From contig DKBD01000145.1 in the NCBI GenBank assembly GCA_002451055.1, positions 12,824 to 21,653 of the forward strand: 8,830 bases of DNA, written 5' to 3'. Source of the stretch: Nitrospira sp. UBA6909 (GTDB taxonomy: Bacteria; Nitrospirota; Nitrospiria; Nitrospirales; Nitrospiraceae). Positions 6,720-8,830 of this stretch are shown piece by piece. Within the stretch, counting starts at the first letter, position 1. The number at the start of each line of letters is the position of its first letter. The position numbers were made by a program, and so were the translations under genes. Below the pieces are notes generated by a model. It saw only the letters and a program-made list of their open reading frames with translations, did no database searches and had not been told where the DNA came from.

Positions 6720-7541
6720 ATGCGTGTCGTAATTGGCGTGGGGTCAGCGAGGGAAACCCTTCCCGCAGTGAGCCAAATCGAACACCTGTATCGGTTGGAC
6801 GAAGTTGTGCTTGCCCATGGGGCCAAGATGGAAGCCATGCAAGAATATGGCAGACTCCGTGACCTTGCCATGGAGTCCGGCCGCAGGCACATCGAAGAAT
6901 GCCGCGCCCTGTTGTCGGCTGACATTCCTTCTATCCGTACGCTGTGCGACGTTCAGGATCCATCCTCGTTTGTTCTCGACGCTGCGACGACGGTGAAAGC
7001 CGACCTCATTGTGATGGGTACCCGCGACTTAGCCAAGCTGGCCGAGGCCTTTATCGGCAGTGTGTCGCACCGTGTTCTCGTCCATTCAACGGTGCCGACG
7101 TTAATCGTGAAAGGGGCAGCTCGTGCGATCTCCAAGGTCCTCATGGCCGTAGAAGGTCAGGAGGACGCTGCCCGCTTACAGGCGTGGCTGACGGCGCATC
7201 CCTTCAAGAATCCCGTTTCCCTCACGGTCCTCTCTGTTGTTTCTCTTCCGATCGCCGACGAGCACGGGATGGTCGAACCCGATGTTGCGCAGGATGAACG
7301 TACACTCAAGGCCAGGCAGGTCGTGGAGGATGCCGCCAAGGCTTTGAATGGCACACAGTTCACGGCTTCCGCGGATGTGCGTGGGGGCGATCCTGCTGAG
7401 ATTATTTGCGAAGTCGGAAAGGGGTACGACCTCATTGTGGTCAGCTCGCATGGCCGAAAAGGAGTTCGTCGTTTCTTAATGGGCAGTGTCTCAGAGGATA
7501 TTGTGCATCGGGCCGACCGATCCGTCCTTGTCGTGCGTTGA
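6720..7541 (+). CDS. Tandem-domain universal stress protein (UspA family), paralogue of the one before SulP
   Basis: This protein has 273 residues and two Usp domains, about 1-131 and 137-273. Two adjacent ATGs exist, at 6717 and 6720. The second is chosen because the Shine-Dalgarno (GGGGGAGG, about 6707-6714) lies 5 bases before it but only 2 before the first, and because MRVVIGVG then matches the start of the upstream Usp. The ATP signature is imperfect in both halves: domain 1 has G100-T-R-D103 then nine residues to G113-S114 (aspartate for the second glycine), and domain 2 has S242-S-H-G245 then nine residues to G255-S256 (serine for the first glycine). The nucleotide-site aspartate near the N-terminus is G8. 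It shares DAA..Q.WL.AHPF..PV..TVL.VV with the other Usp, indicating an older duplication. ATP binding may be weak or altered. It probably works with SulP, but no partner is proven. Confidence 0.88.
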   Translation: MRVVIGVGSARETLPAVSQIEHLYRLDEVVLAHGAKMEAMQEYGRLRDLAMESGRRHIEECRALLSADIPSIRTLCDVQDPSSFVLDAATTVKADLIVMGTRDLAKLAEAFIGSVSHRVLVHSTVPTLIVKGAARAISKVLMAVEGQEDAARLQAWLTAHPFKNPVSLTVLSVVSLPIADEHGMVEPDVAQDERTLKARQVVEDAAKALNGTQFTASADVRGGDPAEIICEVGKGYDLIVVSSHGRKGVRRFLMGSVSEDIVHRADRSVLVVR

Positions 7542-7609
7542 TACGTAAGATATCCGGTCAGTACCATCTCTGTCGCAACAATAGGTCCCTCCGGTCTGCC
7601 AAGCATGTT

Positions 7610-7635
7610 GCCGATGCACCCTGTGGTGCATCGGC
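7610..7635 (+). terminator. Perfect 11-bp hairpin after the second Usp gene, possible terminator
   Basis: The arm GCCGATGCACC at 7610-7620 is exactly complementary to GGTGCATCGGC at 7625-7635, with a CTGT loop. Outer pairs 7607-7609 with 7636-7638 can add wobble and A-T pairs. It lies about 70 bp after the Usp stop and about 120 bp before the DUF2294 promoter, a sensible place to end the upstream transcript. No T-run follows directly (GATTCCC), so a classic intrinsic terminator is not proven; an RNA-stabilising or processing structure, or a protein site, is possible. A second GTGCACC at 7647-7653 could pair with part of the right arm as an alternative fold. Confidence 0.5.
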
Positions 7636-7732
7636 GATTCCCGGCTGTGCACCTCTTTTGTAAATCCTGCCTTTTCCGCATTATTCATGAACGTTTCTGC
7701 TGCAATCGCGGATTCGCTCCTGTGCGTCCTAC

Positions 7733-7762
7733 TTGTCCGAGCTGCTGGAGAGCCTCTATAAT
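7733..7762 (+). promoter_or_regulatory. Probable sigma70-type promoter for the DUF2294 gene
   Basis: TTGTCC at 7733-7738 (four of six matches to TTGACA), an 18-bp spacer, then a perfect TATAAT at 7757-7762. Transcription would begin near 7769, giving a leader of only about 13 bases with the AAGGA ribosome site almost at its 5' end. This would let DUF2294, and possibly selO, be expressed independently of the upstream genes. Confidence 0.6.
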
Positions 7763-7781
7763 CACTCCCAAAGGAATATCC

Positions 7782-8126
7782 ATGGAAAACGCGATTCGCA
7801 ATGCCATCATCAAGTTCGAGCAAGAATTCATGGGCCGTGGCCCCGAAGAGGTCAAAGCGTTTATTATTCGGGACCTCGTCGTCGTTCGGCTCAAGGGAGT
7901 GCTCACGCCGGCCGAACGCCAGTTAGCCAAAACGCCCGATGGCGTCGACATGGTCAAACGGATGAGGCAAACGCTCATCGCGCAGGGGCGCGATAAGCTC
8001 TGCGAGCAGGTGAGCGACATCACCGGAGCCACAATATTGACTCTCTTTACCGACATTGATGTACACATCGGCGAAAAGGTTTTTGTCTTCACGATGGATC
8101 GGGAAGTCCAGCCGATCATCCGCTGA
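7782..8126 (+). CDS. DUF2294 (MpsC-type) protein
   Basis: This small soluble protein has 114 residues, the normal DUF2294 length, with no signal peptide or membrane helix. Visible landmarks are an N-terminal helix (MENAIRNAIIKFEQEFMGRGPEEVKAF), the strand IRDLVVVRLKGVLTPAERQLA (28-48), a helix MVKRMRQTLIAQGRDKL (57-73) and the ending VFVFTMDREVQPIIR. The start is ATG 7782, with AAGGA at 7771-7775; the frame stays open upstream, but that stretch contains the promoter and the hairpin. The same domain is MpsC in the staphylococcal MpsABC system, where MpsB is the DabA homologue and MpsA is NuoL-like. Finding it about 5.4 kb downstream of those partners supports one functional island. Its molecular action is unknown, and older database wording about sodium translocation is not supported by anything visible here. 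It has its own likely promoter. Confidence 0.88.
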   Translation: MENAIRNAIIKFEQEFMGRGPEEVKAFIIRDLVVVRLKGVLTPAERQLAKTPDGVDMVKRMRQTLIAQGRDKLCEQVSDITGATILTLFTDIDVHIGEKVFVFTMDREVQPIIR

Positions 8127-8172
8127 TCGATCCGTCTTGCAAGCGGCGTGTGTTCCCTGTCATGCTCCATCC

Positions 8173-8830
8173 ATGCTCCCAAGGTCTCTCGAACAGCTGG
8201 TCTTCGACAACACGTATGCCAACCTGCCCGAGGTGTTCTACGCCGAGTTGAAGCCCACGCCATTCGGGTCTCCACCCTATCTGGTCCATGCCAACCATGC
8301 GGCGGCGGGGCTCATTGATCTCAATCCGGAAGAATCCACGCGGCCGGAGTTTGCCGGAGTCTTCGGGGGGAGCATGCTCGTGCCGGGCATGAAACCGATC
8401 GCGATGCTCTACTCCGGCCATCAATTCGGCGTCTATGTTCCCCAGCTCGGCGATGGGCGGGCAATCCTATTGGGCGAAGCGACGAACGAACGGGGCGAGC
8501 GGTGGGATTTGCATCTCAAGGGCGCGGGCACGACTCCCTTCTCGCGTGACGGGGACGGCCGAGCGGTTTTACGCTCGACGATCCGAGAGTATCTCTGCTG
8601 TGCGGCGATGGAGGGGTTGGGCATCCCGACGACGCGGGCTCTCTGTATCGTCGGCAACGACGACAAGGTCTACCGCGAACAGGTCGAAACCGGCGCCATG
8701 CTGGTTCGGATGGCACCATCGCATGTCCGCTTCGGCACCTTCGAGATCGTCTACTACGGCAAGCAGCATGAGCACCTGAAAGTCCTGGCTGACTATGTGA
8801 TCGCTCACCATTATCCGCACCTCGCTGACG
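8173..8830 (+). CDS. selO: SelO/YdiU-type protein adenylyltransferase (UPF0061), N-terminal part
   Basis: The first 219 codons are visible and the gene runs off the window; SelO proteins are usually about 480-520 residues. The ATG at 8173 fits the family opening (LEQLVFDNTYANLPEVFY), although no clear Shine-Dalgarno precedes it. An in-frame TTG at 8137 is a poorer alternative. Family motifs in order: YSGHQFG (80-86), QLGDGRA (91-97), LHLKGAGTTPFSR (113-125) with the probable beta-3 lysine K116, GDGRAVLRS (127-135), and arginines R179 and R186 in the LVRMAPSHVRFG stretch. SelO is a pseudokinase-fold enzyme that transfers AMP from ATP to Ser, Thr or Tyr of target proteins and is linked to redox stress. 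The catalytic Asp/Asn residues and any C-terminal selenocysteine or cysteine lie beyond the window. It follows the DUF2294 gene by 46 bp, and a functional link to carbon uptake is not evident. Confidence 0.93.
   Translation, partial: MLPRSLEQLVFDNTYANLPEVFYAELKPTPFGSPPYLVHANHAAAGLIDLNPEESTRPEFAGVFGGSMLVPGMKPIAMLYSGHQFGVYVPQLGDGRAILLGEATNERGERWDLHLKGAGTTPFSRDGDGRAVLRSTIREYLCCAAMEGLGIPTTRALCIVGNDDKVYREQVETGAMLVRMAPSHVRFGTFEIVYYGKQHEHLKVLADYVIAHHYPHLAD

Noticed and set aside
7605..7781. A 59-residue N-terminal extension of the DUF2294 protein, with several CxxC-like cysteines
   Set aside because: The frame is open, but the stretch contains the hairpin, a TATAAT promoter and the AAGGA site for ATG 7782, and the protein from 7782 already has the full family length. 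The cysteine pattern looks accidental.

Overview
The window reads as chromosomal DNA of moderately high GC content from a chemolithoautotrophic bacterium. The gene set and protein style resemble Nitrospira (Nitrospirota), but that assignment is inference from recall, not a search. All credible genes lie on the plus strand and are tightly packed. No tRNA, rRNA, insertion sequence or CRISPR array was seen.

Layout: (1) positions 1-444 hold the 3' end of a DabA/MpsB-type protein (UPF0753, formerly DUF2309). (2) It overlaps by 4 bp (ATGA) a 661-residue NuoL-like antiporter subunit, which runs directly into (3) a roughly 503-residue NuoM-like antiporter subunit. (4) A 115-bp gap leads to a two-domain universal stress protein, then (5) a SulP-family anion transporter with a C-terminal STAS-like domain, then (6) a second, related two-domain universal stress protein. 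(7) A 240-bp gap carries a strong perfect hairpin and a near-consensus sigma70-type promoter. It precedes a 114-residue DUF2294 (MpsC-type) protein. (8) The window ends inside a SelO-type protein adenylyltransferase gene.

Functional reading: DabA/MpsB plus a NuoL-like subunit is the known core of an energy-coupled system for taking up dissolved inorganic carbon (DabAB, MpsAB). DUF2294 is the third member of the staphylococcal MpsABC system, and some SulP proteins are bicarbonate transporters. The 1-8126 stretch is therefore best read as an inorganic-carbon acquisition island. It combines a DabA complex that may use two antiporter modules (L-like and M-like) with a second SulP route bracketed by paired USP regulators. 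It is not a respiratory complex I operon, because no other nuo genes are next to these two and both subunits depart from respiratory signatures.

Non-coding points of note are a 12-bp perfect palindrome at 6668-6679 matching the bacterial parS consensus at 14 of 16 positions, an interrupted inverted repeat around it, the hairpin at 7610-7635, and the TATAAT promoter at 7733-7762.
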